A stretch of 64,000 nt of DNA from Sandaracinobacteroides hominis (GCF_016464365.1 NZ_JADCUC010000001.1:558001-622000); one strand, 5' to 3'. Numbered from the stretch's first letter, positions 32,659 through 42,696 are shown. Translations and numbers: made by a program. The notes: generated from the sequence alone by a model not told the origin.

Positions 32659-34104
32659 TCAGCCGGATTGTGGGCCGGAATCGCCACAGGCCGGGAGCCG
32701 CAGCGAAGCCAGCAATCCGCCGAGCTCCTCGCTTTCCTCCAGTGCGATGCTGCCGCCATAAATGCCGGCCACATCCCGTACGATGGCAAGGCCGAGGCCC
32801 GTGCCGGGCTTGCCCGTGTCCAGCCGCGCCCCGCGCTCGAACAGGCCTTCGCGCAGCTTCATCGGGATGCCCTGCCCGTCATCCTCCACGTCGATGTGCA
32901 CGAACGGCTGCTCGCCGGAAGCCTTGGTGCCGTGCTGCACCGTACTCACCGTCACGAACACGCGCCCGCCGCCATATTTGGCGGCATTGTCGATAAGGTT
33001 GCCCGCCATTTCCTCGAGGTCCTGCCGCTCGCCCCGGAACGTGGCGCTCTTGTCGCCGGCAAGGTCTATCACGACCTCCTTTTCGGCATAGATGCGCTCG
33101 ACAGCGGCCACCAGCCGTTCGAGCGCCGGCCAGACGTCTGCCCGCGCGGTGGAATCCGTCCGGCGTCCCATGGCACGGGCACGTGCCAGGTGGTGATCGA
33201 TGTGCCGCCGCATCGTGGAAAGCTCGCGGATTACCGCGCGGGAAAGGTCCGGGCTTCCGGCAGCGGCCTCGTTCATCAGCACGCTCATCGGCGTCTTTAA
33301 CGCGTGGGCCAGATTTCCGGCATGCATCCGCGCTGCCTCGGCTGCCTTCTCGTTATTGTCCAGCAGGGCGTTCAGCTCGTTCACCAGCGGCGCCACTTCT
33401 GGCGGAACGTCGTCTGTCGGAGCCCGGCGCGCGCGACCCGAGCGGATGGCCGCGATCGCAGCCGACATTCGTCGCAGCGGCATCAGGCCGATGGTCGCCT
33501 GCAACACCCCCAGCAGGAACAGACCCGCCCCCAGCGCCCCCAGAGACCACCACAGGGTGCGACGGACGCCGGCGAGCTGCTCGTCCAGCTGCTGCGTGCT
33601 TTGCGCCACCTGGAAGCGCCAGACGACGGGAGAGCCGGGGATTATGCCATCGCGCTCGATGATGCGGAGCGGCTCGTTGCGGAACACCATTGTGCGGGAA
33701 ATGCAAGGTTCCACGCAGGATTTGTCCAGGTCGGCCGGCAGTTCCCGATCCCAGAGCGATCGCGAGCGGAACGGCGGGCGGTCCCGGCCGCTTACCTGCC
33801 AGTAGAGGCCTGAATAGGGTTCGTTGAAGCGCGGATCGACAGGCTGGCGGTTGAAACGCACCTCACCGAACGGATCCAGCTCGGCTGCCCCGATCATCGC
33901 GGGCATGGCGACGGACAACTGCGCGTCGAAATTGCGGGTGATGGTTCCGGTAACGATCCGATCGAGTGCGATACCGCCTACAACAAGCAACACGGCGATC
34001 CAAACCGCCGACAACAGCAGGATGCGCTGGCTCAGCGAGCCCGGCGTGCGAAGACGCCGGGCAGGCCCACCCGCAGCAGCCGCGTCCGGGCCCTCGCCTA
34101 TCAC
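32659..34104 (-). CDS. Sensor histidine kinase, PhoQ-like
   Basis: Inner-membrane kinase of 481 residues. Two membrane helices (ILLLSAVWIAVLLVVGGIAL; LWWSLGALGAGLFLLGVLQ) enclose a periplasmic sensor of about 140 residues with CVEPC. HAMP-like and dimerisation regions follow, with H-box NLAHALKTPMSVL, N-box NLIDNAAKYGG, and G-boxes VEDDGQGIP and GTGLGLAIV. The start is GTG 34104, one base after the response-regulator stop. It forms an operon with the regulator and a PepSY protein; the signal is unknown, but divalent cations or cationic peptides are sensed by relatives. Confidence 0.92.
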   Translation of the reverse strand: MIGEGPDAAAAGGPARRLRTPGSLSQRILLLSAVWIAVLLVVGGIALDRIVTGTITRNFDAQLSVAMPAMIGAAELDPFGEVRFNRQPVDPRFNEPYSGLYWQVSGRDRPPFRSRSLWDRELPADLDKSCVEPCISRTMVFRNEPLRIIERDGIIPGSPVVWRFQVAQSTQQLDEQLAGVRRTLWWSLGALGAGLFLLGVLQATIGLMPLRRMSAAIAAIRSGRARRAPTDDVPPEVAPLVNELNALLDNNEKAAEAARMHAGNLAHALKTPMSVLMNEAAAGSPDLSRAVIRELSTMRRHIDHHLARARAMGRRTDSTARADVWPALERLVAAVERIYAEKEVVIDLAGDKSATFRGERQDLEEMAGNLIDNAAKYGGGRVFVTVSTVQHGTKASGEQPFVHIDVEDDGQGIPMKLREGLFERGARLDTGKPGTGLGLAIVRDVAGIYGGSIALEESEELGGLLASLRLPACGDSGPQSG

Positions 34105-34105
34105 C

Positions 34106-34762
34106 TCAGCTTTCGAGGCTATAGCCGAGACCGCGGATGGTGGTGATAAGATCTGCACCGAGCTTCTTGCGGATACGGGTGATGAACACTTCGATGGTAT
34201 TGGAATCCCGGTCGAAATCCTGATCATAGATATGCTCGATCAGTTCGGTTCGGGAAACGACCTTGCCCTTGTGGTGCATCAGATAGGACAGCAGCTTGTA
34301 TTCCTGCGCGGTCATCTTCACCGGCTCGCCGGCCAGCGTAACCCGGCCGGAGCGGGTATCGAGCCGCACATCCCCGGAAACCAGCTCGGACGAGGCATTG
34401 CCCGACGAGCGGCGGATCAGAGCCCGCAGGCGGGCAATCAGCTCTTCGGACTGGAATGGCTTGGCGAGATAGTCGTCGGCACCGGCATCGAGCCCGGCGA
34501 CCTTGTCCGACCAGCTGTCACGCGCGGTGAGAACCAGAACCGGCATCTTGCGGCCAGATTTGCGCCAGCGGTCCAGCACCGTCAGCCCATCGATTTCCGG
34601 CAGGCCGAGATCGAGGATCACGGCATCATAGCTTTCGGTTTCGCCCAGAAACTGGCCTTCTTCGCCGTCATGGGCGTTGTCGACGGCATAACCGGCGGAT
34701 TCGAGTGTCTGGCGCAACTGCCTGGCGAGCGAAGGCTCGTCCTCGACGATCAGGATTCGCAT
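34106..34762 (-). CDS. OmpR/PhoP-family response regulator
   Basis: A 218-residue two-domain regulator. The receiver domain has the acidic pair in LIVEDE, the phosphoacceptor Asp in VILDLGLPEIDGL and the Lys in YLAKPFQ. The C-terminal winged helix has VSRTELIEHIYDQDFDRDSNT and VFITRIRKKLGADLI. It works with the adjacent kinase; the genes are separated by one base. ATG 34762. Confidence 0.95.
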   Translation of the reverse strand: MRILIVEDEPSLARQLRQTLESAGYAVDNAHDGEEGQFLGETESYDAVILDLGLPEIDGLTVLDRWRKSGRKMPVLVLTARDSWSDKVAGLDAGADDYLAKPFQSEELIARLRALIRRSSGNASSELVSGDVRLDTRSGRVTLAGEPVKMTAQEYKLLSYLMHHKGKVVSRTELIEHIYDQDFDRDSNTIEVFITRIRKKLGADLITTIRGLGYSLES

Positions 34763-34807
34763 GAACTTTTCAAACTCCTTACCCGGCGCCCCTGCCGGAA
34801 CGGGTTC

Positions 34808-35224
34808 CTATTGCCGGGCAGATAATACCCTGCCGGTGCGGCCGTCCATATCGACCCAGACGACCTTGCCATCCGATCGCATGAACTTGAAGCGATAGAT
34901 GTCGCGCGAAATGTCGGGTTCCACGCCCAGATACTCGCCGCGACCTATTGCACTGGCGCGGCCATACAACTCCTTGAAGGGCCGCATCTGGCCGGATTCC
35001 GAACGGTCCTTGGCATGTTCCTGATCGGAAACCTCGCGCGGGCGATTGCGATCCGGGCCCGGAGGATAGGCCTGCGCCGTCCGTTCATAGCCGCGCCGGG
35101 AATCGCGCGGCGCACCTTCACCGGGCGAAAAAGCCAACACGGGGGCAGACAGCACCAGCATGGCGGCTGCGGGGAGCATCATCCGGAACGAGCGGCGGCT
35201 GGCGAAATACCGTATGTTTATCAT
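34808..35224 (-). CDS. PepSY-domain exported protein
   Basis: A 138-residue protein. The signal peptide (FRMMLPAAAMLVLSAPVLA) is followed by a polar Arg/Pro-rich segment and a C-terminal PepSY-like domain: GEYLGVEPDISRDIYRFKF then DGKVVWVDMDGRTGRVLS. It is the first gene of the operon with a PhoPQ-like pair. PepSY proteins next to two-component systems often act as periplasmic inhibitors or signal modulators; this is inference. ATG 35224 (MINIRYF). Confidence 0.8.
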   Translation of the reverse strand: MINIRYFASRRSFRMMLPAAAMLVLSAPVLAFSPGEGAPRDSRRGYERTAQAYPPGPDRNRPREVSDQEHAKDRSESGQMRPFKELYGRASAIGRGEYLGVEPDISRDIYRFKFMRSDGKVVWVDMDGRTGRVLSARQ

Positions 35225-35319
35225 GGAGCTAATGTATGTTGCGCCAGATAGGCCCGGGGCACTGAACAGCTTCTGAATAAGGATACACACTGCCGTTCAG
35301 TTGCCTCAGCCGGAACGGC

Positions 35320-37122
35320 ATGGCAAGCGCCCGCGCCATGGCAGCCCCGATCATTTCCCTGGAAGACATTCGCCTGCGTCAGGGCGACGGTTTGTTGTTC
35401 GACGGCCTTTCCTTGTTCATCGGCGCGCGCGACCGGCTGGCGCTGATCGGGCGCAACGGCGCCGGCAAGACGACGCTGCTGCGACTGATCGCCGGAACGC
35501 TGGAGCCGGACGTTGGCCGCCGGTCTGCGCAACCCGGTGCCCGCGTTGTTACGCTACCGCAGGATCCCTCGGTTGCGGGATTTGCCACTCTTGCCGATTT
35601 TGCGTTGGCAGAACCGGATGCGCCGCCCCGTCACGAGGTGGAATCCATCGCCACCCAGTTGGGGATCGACCTTTCGACGGACGCGCAGACGGCTTCGGGT
35701 GGGGAGCGCCGCCGGGCGGCAATTGCACGGGCGCTGGCACAGGCGCCTGACCTGCTGCTGCTGGATGAGCCTACCAACCACCTCGATCTGGAAGCCATCG
35801 ACTGGCTGGAGGGCTGGCTGACCCGCTATACCGGGGCCTTCCTCGTCATCAGCCACGACCGCACCTTCCTGACGAAGTTGACGAAGGCCTGCCTGTGGCT
35901 GGACCGGGGGGCGCTGAGGCGGCAGGAAGTCGGCTTCGGCGGTTTCGAGGCCTGGAACGAGGCGGTGCTGGCCGAGGAAGCGAAGATCGCCGACAAGCTG
36001 GACAGCAAGATCGCGCAGGAGCTGCACTGGCTGCAACGCGGCGTGACCGCCCGCCGTCGTCGCAATCAGGGCAGGCTGGAGCGGCTGCATGTGATGCGCG
36101 CCGAACGGAAGTCGATGCTGGGAATGCAGGGCACGGCGAAGCTGGGGCTGGCGACCGACGATGTGAAATCGAAAATGGTGATCGAGGCCATCGGCGTGGG
36201 CAAATCCTTCGGCGAGCGCGAGGTGCTGAAGGATTTTTCCATCCGTATCCAGCGCGGCGACCGCATAGGCATTGTCGGGCCGAATGGTGCCGGCAAGACA
36301 ACATTGCTGAAGCTGCTGACCGGCGAGCTGGAGCCGGACACCGGCACCGTGAACCGGGCGAAGACGCTGAGCGGCATCACCATCGATCAGCAGCGGCGGC
36401 TGTTGGACCCGGACAAGCGGGTTCGCGATATTCTGGCGGATGGCGGCGACTGGGTGACGGTTCGCGGCGTGAAGAAACATGTGCAGGGCTATCTGAAGGA
36501 ATATCTCTTCTCGCCCGGCGTTGCCGACGCGCGGATTGGCGGATTTTCCGGTGGGGAGCGGTCGCGCTTGTTGCTGGCGAGGGAGTTTGCGCGGGAGTCC
36601 AATCTGCTGGTGCTGGACGAGCCTACTAACGATCTGGACCTGGAGACGCTGGACCTGCTGCAGGAAGTGATTTCGGACTATGAAGGGACGGTGCTGATCG
36701 TTTCGCACGATCGGGATTTTCTGGACCGGACGACGACGATGACCATCGGGCTGGATGGTTCCGGGCGGGCCGACATCGTGGCCGGCGGGTTCCGGGAGCT
36801 GGAGGCCTTGCGGGCTGCCCGGGCAGAGGCCCGGCGGCCGGTGAAGCAGGCTTCCACTCCTTCCGAGCGGCCTCGGGAGAGTGTGGCGAAGAAGCTTGGT
36901 TTCCGCGATCAGCATGACCTCGACAAGCTGCCGGGGGAGATTGCCCGACTGGAGGCGGAAATCGGCAAGACCGAGGCGGCTATGGCCGATCCGGGCCTGT
37001 ATGTGCGCTCGCCGCAGACGTTCGAAGCGCTGAGCGGCGAGCTGGACGCGCTTCGCCGCAAGCTGGAGGCCGCCGAGGAGCGGTGGCTGGAGCTTGCGGA
37101 GAAGGCGGAGGCCTTGGACTAG
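35320..37122 (+). CDS. uup: ABC-F family ATPase (Uup-like)
   Basis: Soluble 600-residue protein with two ATP-binding cassettes and no membrane part: Walker A GRNGAGKTTLLRL and GPNGAGKTTLLKL, signature SGGERRRAAIARAL and SGGERSRLLLAREF, Walker B LLLLDEPTNHLDL and LLVLDEPTNDLDL. A C-terminal coiled coil (about 520-600) is the Uup mark. ABC-F proteins act on ribosomes or, for Uup, on DNA precise-excision processes. ATG 35320 or 35338 may be the start. It is divergent from the PepSY operon. Confidence 0.93.
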   Translation: MASARAMAAPIISLEDIRLRQGDGLLFDGLSLFIGARDRLALIGRNGAGKTTLLRLIAGTLEPDVGRRSAQPGARVVTLPQDPSVAGFATLADFALAEPDAPPRHEVESIATQLGIDLSTDAQTASGGERRRAAIARALAQAPDLLLLDEPTNHLDLEAIDWLEGWLTRYTGAFLVISHDRTFLTKLTKACLWLDRGALRRQEVGFGGFEAWNEAVLAEEAKIADKLDSKIAQELHWLQRGVTARRRRNQGRLERLHVMRAERKSMLGMQGTAKLGLATDDVKSKMVIEAIGVGKSFGEREVLKDFSIRIQRGDRIGIVGPNGAGKTTLLKLLTGELEPDTGTVNRAKTLSGITIDQQRRLLDPDKRVRDILADGGDWVTVRGVKKHVQGYLKEYLFSPGVADARIGGFSGGERSRLLLAREFARESNLLVLDEPTNDLDLETLDLLQEVISDYEGTVLIVSHDRDFLDRTTTMTIGLDGSGRADIVAGGFRELEALRAARAEARRPVKQASTPSERPRESVAKKLGFRDQHDLDKLPGEIARLEAEIGKTEAAMADPGLYVRSPQTFEALSGELDALRRKLEAAEERWLELAEKAEALD

Positions 37123-37131
37123 GCGAACGCG

Positions 37132-38436
37132 TTAAGCGAACTCCACGCCCTTGCCCGGTTCCATGTCGATGCTGTGCTTGCCCTCGCCGTGGAGCGGGGC
37201 ATCCGGGCAGGTGCTGCGGATGAACTGCTCGACCTGGGGGGCGATCATGTCGCGCCATTTCCGGCCATTGAAGATGCCGTAGTGGCCGACGCCGGGAACC
37301 ATGAAGTAGCTCTTGCGGGATTGATCGAGGTTGACGGCGATATCGAGCGCAGCGCGGGTCTGGCCGAGGCCGGAGATATCGTCGCGCTCGCCCTCGATGG
37401 CGAACAGGCTGACGTCGGTTATGGCGCCCGGATCGACGGGGACGCCACGGTGCATCATCTTTCCATCCGGCAGCAGGTGGCGCTGGAAGACGACGTCGAT
37501 GGTCTGCAGGTAGAATTCGGCGGTCATGTCGCAGACCGAGCGATATTCCTCGTAGAAGGTCTTGGTGGCTTCGGCGGAATCGCCATCGCCCTGCACCAGA
37601 TGTTTGAACATTTCCCAATGGGAAATCATGTGGTTGCCAAGGTTCATTGACATGAAACCTGCGAGTTGCAGGAAGCCCGGATAGACCTTGCGGCCAGCGC
37701 CTTCATAATAGGGCGGCACTTCGGCAATGACATTGTGCTCGAACCAGGCGTGCGGGCGCTGCATCGCCAGCTCGTTGACGGCGGTGGGCGCCTTGCGGGT
37801 GTCGATCGGGCCGCCCATCATCGTGAGCGTCGCCGGCAGCGCCGGATGCTTCGAGGCGGACATCAGCGCGACCGCCGCATAGACCGGAACCGAGGGCTGG
37901 CAGACGGCGAGGACATGGGCGCGCGGCGAACCGGCGGGCGTGATCGCATCCAGCCAGTCGATGACATAGTCGATATAGTCGTCGAGATCGAAGCTGCCCG
38001 CCGACATCGGTGCCAGCTTCGCGTCGCGCCAGTCGGTGACATAGACATCGTGGCTGGGAAGCATCCGCTCCACTGTGCCGCGCAGCAGCGTGGCATAATG
38101 GCCCGACATCGGAGCGACGATCAGCAGCTTCGGATCGGCGGGATCGGCGCCTTCGCGGGCGAATCGTTTCAGCTGGCCGAAGGGCTTGCGATCGACGATT
38201 TCCTCGGTCACCAGCGCCTGCCTGCCGTCGATCAGGGTCGACTCGAAGCCGAATTCGGGCTTTCCGCGCGGCGCGGCGGCGTGGGAAAAAACATCCAGCG
38301 CAGCCGACGCCACTTCCCCGATCTGGCTGTAGGCAAAGGGATTGGCGGGGTTGGACCACCATTCGGAACCGAGTCGGGCGGCGACGCTGGCGCCGGCGAA
38401 CCAGTTCTTGCCCAACTCGTAGGCGTTATAGAGCAT
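37132..38436 (-). CDS. phaZ: Intracellular polyhydroxyalkanoate depolymerase
   Basis: A 434-residue alpha/beta-hydrolase of the intracellular PHB depolymerase family. The N-terminus MLYNAYELGKNWFAGASVAA is characteristic. The nucleophile region is AVCQPSVPV, where Cys replaces the usual lipase-box Ser, as in Ralstonia PhaZ1. The C-terminus has VPGVGHYGIFNGRKWRDMI with the catalytic His. It releases 3-hydroxybutyrate from PHB granules. The hydroxybutyrate dehydrogenase gene lies just upstream on the other strand. No signal peptide. AAGGAT precedes the ATG. Confidence 0.94.
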   Translation of the reverse strand: MLYNAYELGKNWFAGASVAARLGSEWWSNPANPFAYSQIGEVASAALDVFSHAAAPRGKPEFGFESTLIDGRQALVTEEIVDRKPFGQLKRFAREGADPADPKLLIVAPMSGHYATLLRGTVERMLPSHDVYVTDWRDAKLAPMSAGSFDLDDYIDYVIDWLDAITPAGSPRAHVLAVCQPSVPVYAAVALMSASKHPALPATLTMMGGPIDTRKAPTAVNELAMQRPHAWFEHNVIAEVPPYYEGAGRKVYPGFLQLAGFMSMNLGNHMISHWEMFKHLVQGDGDSAEATKTFYEEYRSVCDMTAEFYLQTIDVVFQRHLLPDGKMMHRGVPVDPGAITDVSLFAIEGERDDISGLGQTRAALDIAVNLDQSRKSYFMVPGVGHYGIFNGRKWRDMIAPQVEQFIRSTCPDAPLHGEGKHSIDMEPGKGVEFA

Positions 38437-38622
38437 CGCTTCTTATCCTTTGGAATATCTCAACTATGTGGCGGAACCATCATGAGGTGCGGCGCTTTGG
38501 CGCAGGGCTGCGGCGCAGGTTCTTTCACCGTTCATGGTTCAACGCTAATCCTCGGCGGTGGCTTGTCCATGGATTTTTTGCACTGCAACAGAGTTAACAG
38601 GTTCCACAGGAGAATGAACGAG

Positions 38623-39420
38623 ATGGCAAACGCTCAAAATGGTGCAGCGCCGTTGGCCGGCAGGCGGGCTGCCGTTACCGGATCGACCAGCGGGATCGGG
38701 CTTGCCATTGCAAATGCGCTGGCCGCCGCCGGCGCCGATGTGGCGCTGAACGGCTTTGGCGATGCGCAGCCGGCGATTGCGGAGGTTTCCGCGCACGGCA
38801 CCAGGGTGATCTTCGCCAATGCCGATCTTTCCGACGGCGATGCGGCGGAAGCCTGGGTGCGCGAGGTCCAGGCCGGGCTGGGCGGACTGGACATATTGGT
38901 GAACAACGCCGGCATCCAGCATGTGGAAGCGATCGAGACGTTCCCGAATGACAAGTGGAACGCCATCCTCGCCATCAATCTTTCCAGCAATTTCCATACG
39001 ATGAAGGCCGCGATCCCGGCGATGAAGGCGCAGAACTGGGGGCGTATCGTCAACATCGCCTCGGCGCACGGGCTGGTCGCCTCGCCCTTCAAGTCGGCCT
39101 ATGTGGCGGCGAAACATGGCGTGCTGGGGCTGACCAAGACCGCTGCGCTGGAGCTGGCGGAGACGCTGATCACGGTGAACGCCATCTGCCCCGGTTTCGT
39201 CGATACGCCGCTGGTGCAGGGGCAGATTGCCGACCAGGCGAAGGCCAACAACATGAGCGAGGAACAGGTGATCCGCGATGTGATCCTGGCCTCGCAGCCG
39301 AGCAAGCGGTTCGTGCCGCCTGCCGATGTCGCGGCGATGGTGGCCTATCTCTGCTCCGAGGCGGCGGGTGGAATCACCGGGTCCGCGCTTTCCATCGATG
39401 GCGGCTGGACGGCCCGTTAG
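38623..39420 (+). CDS. 3-Hydroxybutyrate dehydrogenase (SDR family)
   Basis: Oxidises 3-hydroxybutyrate to acetoacetate with NAD. The 265-residue short-chain dehydrogenase has TGSTSGIGLAIA (cofactor), NNAGIQHVE, and the catalytic Ser-Tyr-Lys with YVAAKHGVLG. IQHV after NNAG and the GFVDTPLV segment are typical of BdhA-like enzymes. AGGAGA lies nine bases before ATG 38623; the in-frame ATG 38614 is too close to it. It is divergent from phaZ, so both PHB-mobilising steps share one regulatory region (38437-38622). Confidence 0.93.
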   Translation: MANAQNGAAPLAGRRAAVTGSTSGIGLAIANALAAAGADVALNGFGDAQPAIAEVSAHGTRVIFANADLSDGDAAEAWVREVQAGLGGLDILVNNAGIQHVEAIETFPNDKWNAILAINLSSNFHTMKAAIPAMKAQNWGRIVNIASAHGLVASPFKSAYVAAKHGVLGLTKTAALELAETLITVNAICPGFVDTPLVQGQIADQAKANNMSEEQVIRDVILASQPSKRFVPPADVAAMVAYLCSEAAGGITGSALSIDGGWTAR

Positions 39421-39481
39421 GGCGCGAAACTTCCCAAAGTTCCCACCATATCGTGCGCGTGCGCCCACCCGCGCGTGGCAG

Positions 39482-39507
39482 AAAATCCCTGTGTAGGACA
39501 GGGGTTT
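39482..39507. terminator. Bidirectional terminator between convergent genes
   Basis: AAAAT-CCCTGT-GTAGG-ACAGGG-GTTTAT: a 6-bp stem with a five-base loop, an A run on the left and a T run on the right. It lies between the convergent hydroxybutyrate dehydrogenase and cyclopropane synthase genes, so it could stop transcription from both sides. The stem is short. Confidence 0.45.
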
Positions 39508-40774
39508 ATCTGCGGGACGCTTCGCTTCCATCCGTCGTGGATGGCATGGAGTTGCGCTGTAGGACAGGCGGAGGCGCGGCGAGATATTCCCGCGTGATCG
39601 GCACCGCGTCGCGCTTGCGGCTGAGCTGCAGCTGGAACACGACATGGTCGTCGAAGAGGAAGGCGTTGGCGGCGCCGCCCAGATAGAATTCCCACATGCG
39701 GAAAAACCGCTCGTCGTAGAGGGCGACGATCTCCGCCTTCTTCTCGCGGCAGCGCTTCAGCCAGTGGAGCAGCGTGTAGCCATAGTGCAGGCGCCACACC
39801 TCGACATCGTCGACCCAGAGGAAGGCGCGTTCGATGTGCGGCATCATCTCGCTGAGGGCCGGGGTGTAGCCGCCGGGGAAGATGTATTTCGCCGTCCAGG
39901 GATCGGTGGCGCCCTTGCCGCTGGAGCGGCCGATGGTGTGGATGAGGGCGACGCCATCCTCTGCCAGCAGCTCGCCGACCTTGTCGAAATAGGTGAAATA
40001 GTTGGGGCGGCCGACATGCTCGAACATGCCGACCGAGACGATGCGATCAAAGGGGCCCTTCACGTCGCGATAGTCGATCAGCTCGTAGCGGACCTTGTCG
40101 GCGATGCCCATTTCCGCGGCCCTGGCGCGGGCGTATTTCAGCTGTTCCTCGGAAAGCGTGACACCCAGAACCTCGGCGCCTGAAACCTTGTGGATATGGC
40201 GGGCCATGCCGCCCCAGCCGCAGCCGATGTCGAGAACCCGCATCCCCGGCTTCAGCAGCAGTTTCTTCGCGATGTGATCGAGCTTGTCGCGCTGGGCCAG
40301 TTCCAGATCGCTGTCCGGCCCGTCGTTGCCGGGGCGGAAATAGGCGCAGCTGTACTGGCGCTCGGCGTCGAGGAAGAGATCGTAGAGCTTGTCGTCGAGG
40401 TCGTAATGGTGGGCGACGTTGCGCCTGGAGCGCGCCTTTGCGTTCAGTTCGTCCCAGCGGGCCGCCATGCGCTGCTGGTTCCAGAGGCTGACGCGGAGCG
40501 CGTTGGAGCGGTCCCATGTGAGGTTGCGGCCGACGAGATCGAGAAGATCCATGATATCGCCGCTCTCGACGATGAGGCGCCCGTCCATGAAGGCTTCGCC
40601 GGCGCCGAGTGCCGGATTGGTGGCGATGCGGCGGGCGGTCGAGCGATCCGTGAGCCGTACGCGGACCGGCGTTTCAGTCCGGTCCCCATATTGGTGGACC
40701 TTCCCGCGATGGTCGGTGACGTCGATGGCGCCATGGCGGATGGCGCGGCTGAGTAGTCGTGAAAGCAGCCACAT
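39506..40774 (-). CDS. cfa: Cyclopropane-fatty-acyl-phospholipid synthase
   Basis: Methylates unsaturated acyl chains of membrane phospholipids using S-adenosylmethionine. The 422-residue protein has the N-terminal lipid-interacting domain, then NVAHHYDLDDKLYDLFLD, CAYFRPGND, the SAM motif VLDIGCGWGGMA, and the C-terminal YIFPGGYTPAL. ATG 40774 (MWLLSRLLSRAI) begins the conserved part. It is divergent from the gamma-glutamyltransferase gene. Confidence 0.94.
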   Translation of the reverse strand: MWLLSRLLSRAIRHGAIDVTDHRGKVHQYGDRTETPVRVRLTDRSTARRIATNPALGAGEAFMDGRLIVESGDIMDLLDLVGRNLTWDRSNALRVSLWNQQRMAARWDELNAKARSRRNVAHHYDLDDKLYDLFLDAERQYSCAYFRPGNDGPDSDLELAQRDKLDHIAKKLLLKPGMRVLDIGCGWGGMARHIHKVSGAEVLGVTLSEEQLKYARARAAEMGIADKVRYELIDYRDVKGPFDRIVSVGMFEHVGRPNYFTYFDKVGELLAEDGVALIHTIGRSSGKGATDPWTAKYIFPGGYTPALSEMMPHIERAFLWVDDVEVWRLHYGYTLLHWLKRCREKKAEIVALYDERFFRMWEFYLGGAANAFLFDDHVVFQLQLSRKRDAVPITREYLAAPPPVLQRNSMPSTTDGSEASRR

Positions 40775-40923
40775 GCGCCGCTTTGTGTCGCATCCGCAGG
40801 GCAGAAGGCAAGACCGGTTTTGGCGCTGGGCCGGTTCTTTGCCGTGCTGCTTTTTCCGATTTGCGCCATTCCCCCGATTTCCGGCATTCACTTGTGCGGC
40901 GTGACCTGCTTGATACGGACGTC

Positions 40924-42696
40924 ATGGAAACTTCCTTCATTCGCCCTGCCCTGCTGGTCGCTGTCGGCCTGGCGCTTTCCACGGTTGCCGCCGCGCAGAC
41001 GGCGCCGCCGCTGTCCAACCGACCCGGCGATCCGGCGTTTCAGGGCCGCTCGCCTGCGGTTTCGGCGCACGGGATGGCCGCGACCGCCCAGCCGCTGGCG
41101 ACGCAGGCGGCGGTGGAGATCTTGCAGGCCGGTGGATCGGCCGTGGATGCGGCGATTGCCGCCAATGCCGTGCTGGGGCTGGTGGAGCCGACCGGCAATG
41201 GCATTGGCGGAGACCTGTTTGCGCTGGTCTGGGATCCGGTGGCGAAGCAGGTGGTGGGGCTGGATGCCTCGGGCTTTGCGCCGGCGAAGCTGAACGTGAC
41301 GGCGCTGCGCAGGCGGAGCAAGGACGGCGTGATCAACCCGCTGGGGATGGACGCGGTGACCGTGCCGGGCGCCGTTGCCGGGTGGGAGGCGCTGCACAAG
41401 CGCTTTGGCAAGCTGCCGCTGGACCGGGTGCTGGCGCCTGCGGTTCGGCTGGCGAAGGAGGGCTTTCCGCTGACGCCGGTGATTGCGCGCGGCTGGGCGC
41501 GGGGCGTGGCGAATTTCCAGAAGAATGAGAAGAGCATTCAGGGCGGGGCGCTGGCGACGGTGCTGTATGCGCCGGGCGGGCAGCCGCCGGTGATGGGGCA
41601 GAAATTCACCAATCCCGATCTGGCGGCGACGCTGGAGATGATCGGGACTGGCGGGGCGGCGGCCTTTTATCAGGGCGCGTTTGCCGCCGATCTGGAGGCG
41701 CAGTTCCGGCAGTTCGGGCGGGCGATGTCTGCAGCGGACCTTGCGGCGATGAAGGCGGAGTGGGTGACGCCGATTTCGGCGCCCTATCGCAGCGTTCGGC
41801 TTTGGCAGATTCCGCCGGCCACGCAGGGGGTTACCACCTTGCAGATGGCGCGGATCGTGGAGCGGTTCCCGATGGGGACTTTATCCGAGGCGGACCGGCT
41901 GCATCTGCTGATCGAGGCGAAGAAGCTCGCCTTTGCCGACCGGGCGAAGTTCCTTGCCGACCCGCGGCAGGTGAAGGTGCCGGTGGCCGGGCTGCTGGCC
42001 GACAAGTATATCGCCGCGCGTGCCGGGCTGATCCGGATGGACAAGGCGCTGCCGGACGATGTGCCGCCGGGGGATCCGGAAGAACATAGCGACACGACCT
42101 ATCTGGCGACGGCGGATTCGGCGGGGATGATGGTGTCGCTCATCCAGTCCAACTATCGCGGGATGGGGTCTGGCGTGGTGGTGCCGCGGCGGCAGCCTGT
42201 GGCGGGCGGACGCGGCACCTGGGGCTTCATGTTGCAGAACCGGGGGGCGCAGTTTTCGCTGGATGCGAAGGCGGCGAATGTGATCGCGCCGGGGAAGCGG
42301 CCCTTCCACACGATCATTCCGGGGATGGTGACGAAGGACGACGGGCCTTTGCTGGCGTTCGGGGTGATGGGCGGGACCATGCAGCCGCAGGGGCAGGTGC
42401 AGGTGCTGGTGAACCTTGTCGATCTGGGGATGAATTTGCAGGCGGCGGGCGATGCGCCGCGCGTGCGGCATCTGGGCAGCCCCGATCCGGGGGATGGGCG
42501 GGAAACGCCTCCGGGGGTGTTTCTGGAGGGTGGCATTGGGGCGGCGACCCGGGCCGATCTGAAGGCGCGCGGGCATGTGCTGCTGGATACCGCGCAGGAT
42601 GTGGGCGGCTATCAGGCGGTGATGTGGGATGCCGTGAACCGGGTTTGGTGGGGTGGCACCGAGATGCGCAAGGATGGAGTGGCGTTGGGTTACTGA
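40924..42696 (+). CDS. ggt: Gamma-glutamyltransferase
   Basis: Periplasmic enzyme that cleaves the gamma-glutamyl bond of glutathione. A signal peptide (IRPALLVAVGLALSTVAAAQ) begins the 590-residue precursor. The maturation/catalytic Thr lies in EEHSDTTYLATADS, where self-cleavage makes large and small subunits. GNGIGGDLFALVWDP and FGVMGGTMQPQGQVQVLVN are family motifs. In the last part PGVFLEGGI and WWGGTEMRKDG are typical. Its TGA overlaps the neighbouring DUF418 gene end by seven bases. Confidence 0.94.
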   Translation: METSFIRPALLVAVGLALSTVAAAQTAPPLSNRPGDPAFQGRSPAVSAHGMAATAQPLATQAAVEILQAGGSAVDAAIAANAVLGLVEPTGNGIGGDLFALVWDPVAKQVVGLDASGFAPAKLNVTALRRRSKDGVINPLGMDAVTVPGAVAGWEALHKRFGKLPLDRVLAPAVRLAKEGFPLTPVIARGWARGVANFQKNEKSIQGGALATVLYAPGGQPPVMGQKFTNPDLAATLEMIGTGGAAAFYQGAFAADLEAQFRQFGRAMSAADLAAMKAEWVTPISAPYRSVRLWQIPPATQGVTTLQMARIVERFPMGTLSEADRLHLLIEAKKLAFADRAKFLADPRQVKVPVAGLLADKYIAARAGLIRMDKALPDDVPPGDPEEHSDTTYLATADSAGMMVSLIQSNYRGMGSGVVVPRRQPVAGGRGTWGFMLQNRGAQFSLDAKAANVIAPGKRPFHTIIPGMVTKDDGPLLAFGVMGGTMQPQGQVQVLVNLVDLGMNLQAAGDAPRVRHLGSPDPGDGRETPPGVFLEGGIGAATRADLKARGHVLLDTAQDVGGYQAVMWDAVNRVWWGGTEMRKDGVALGY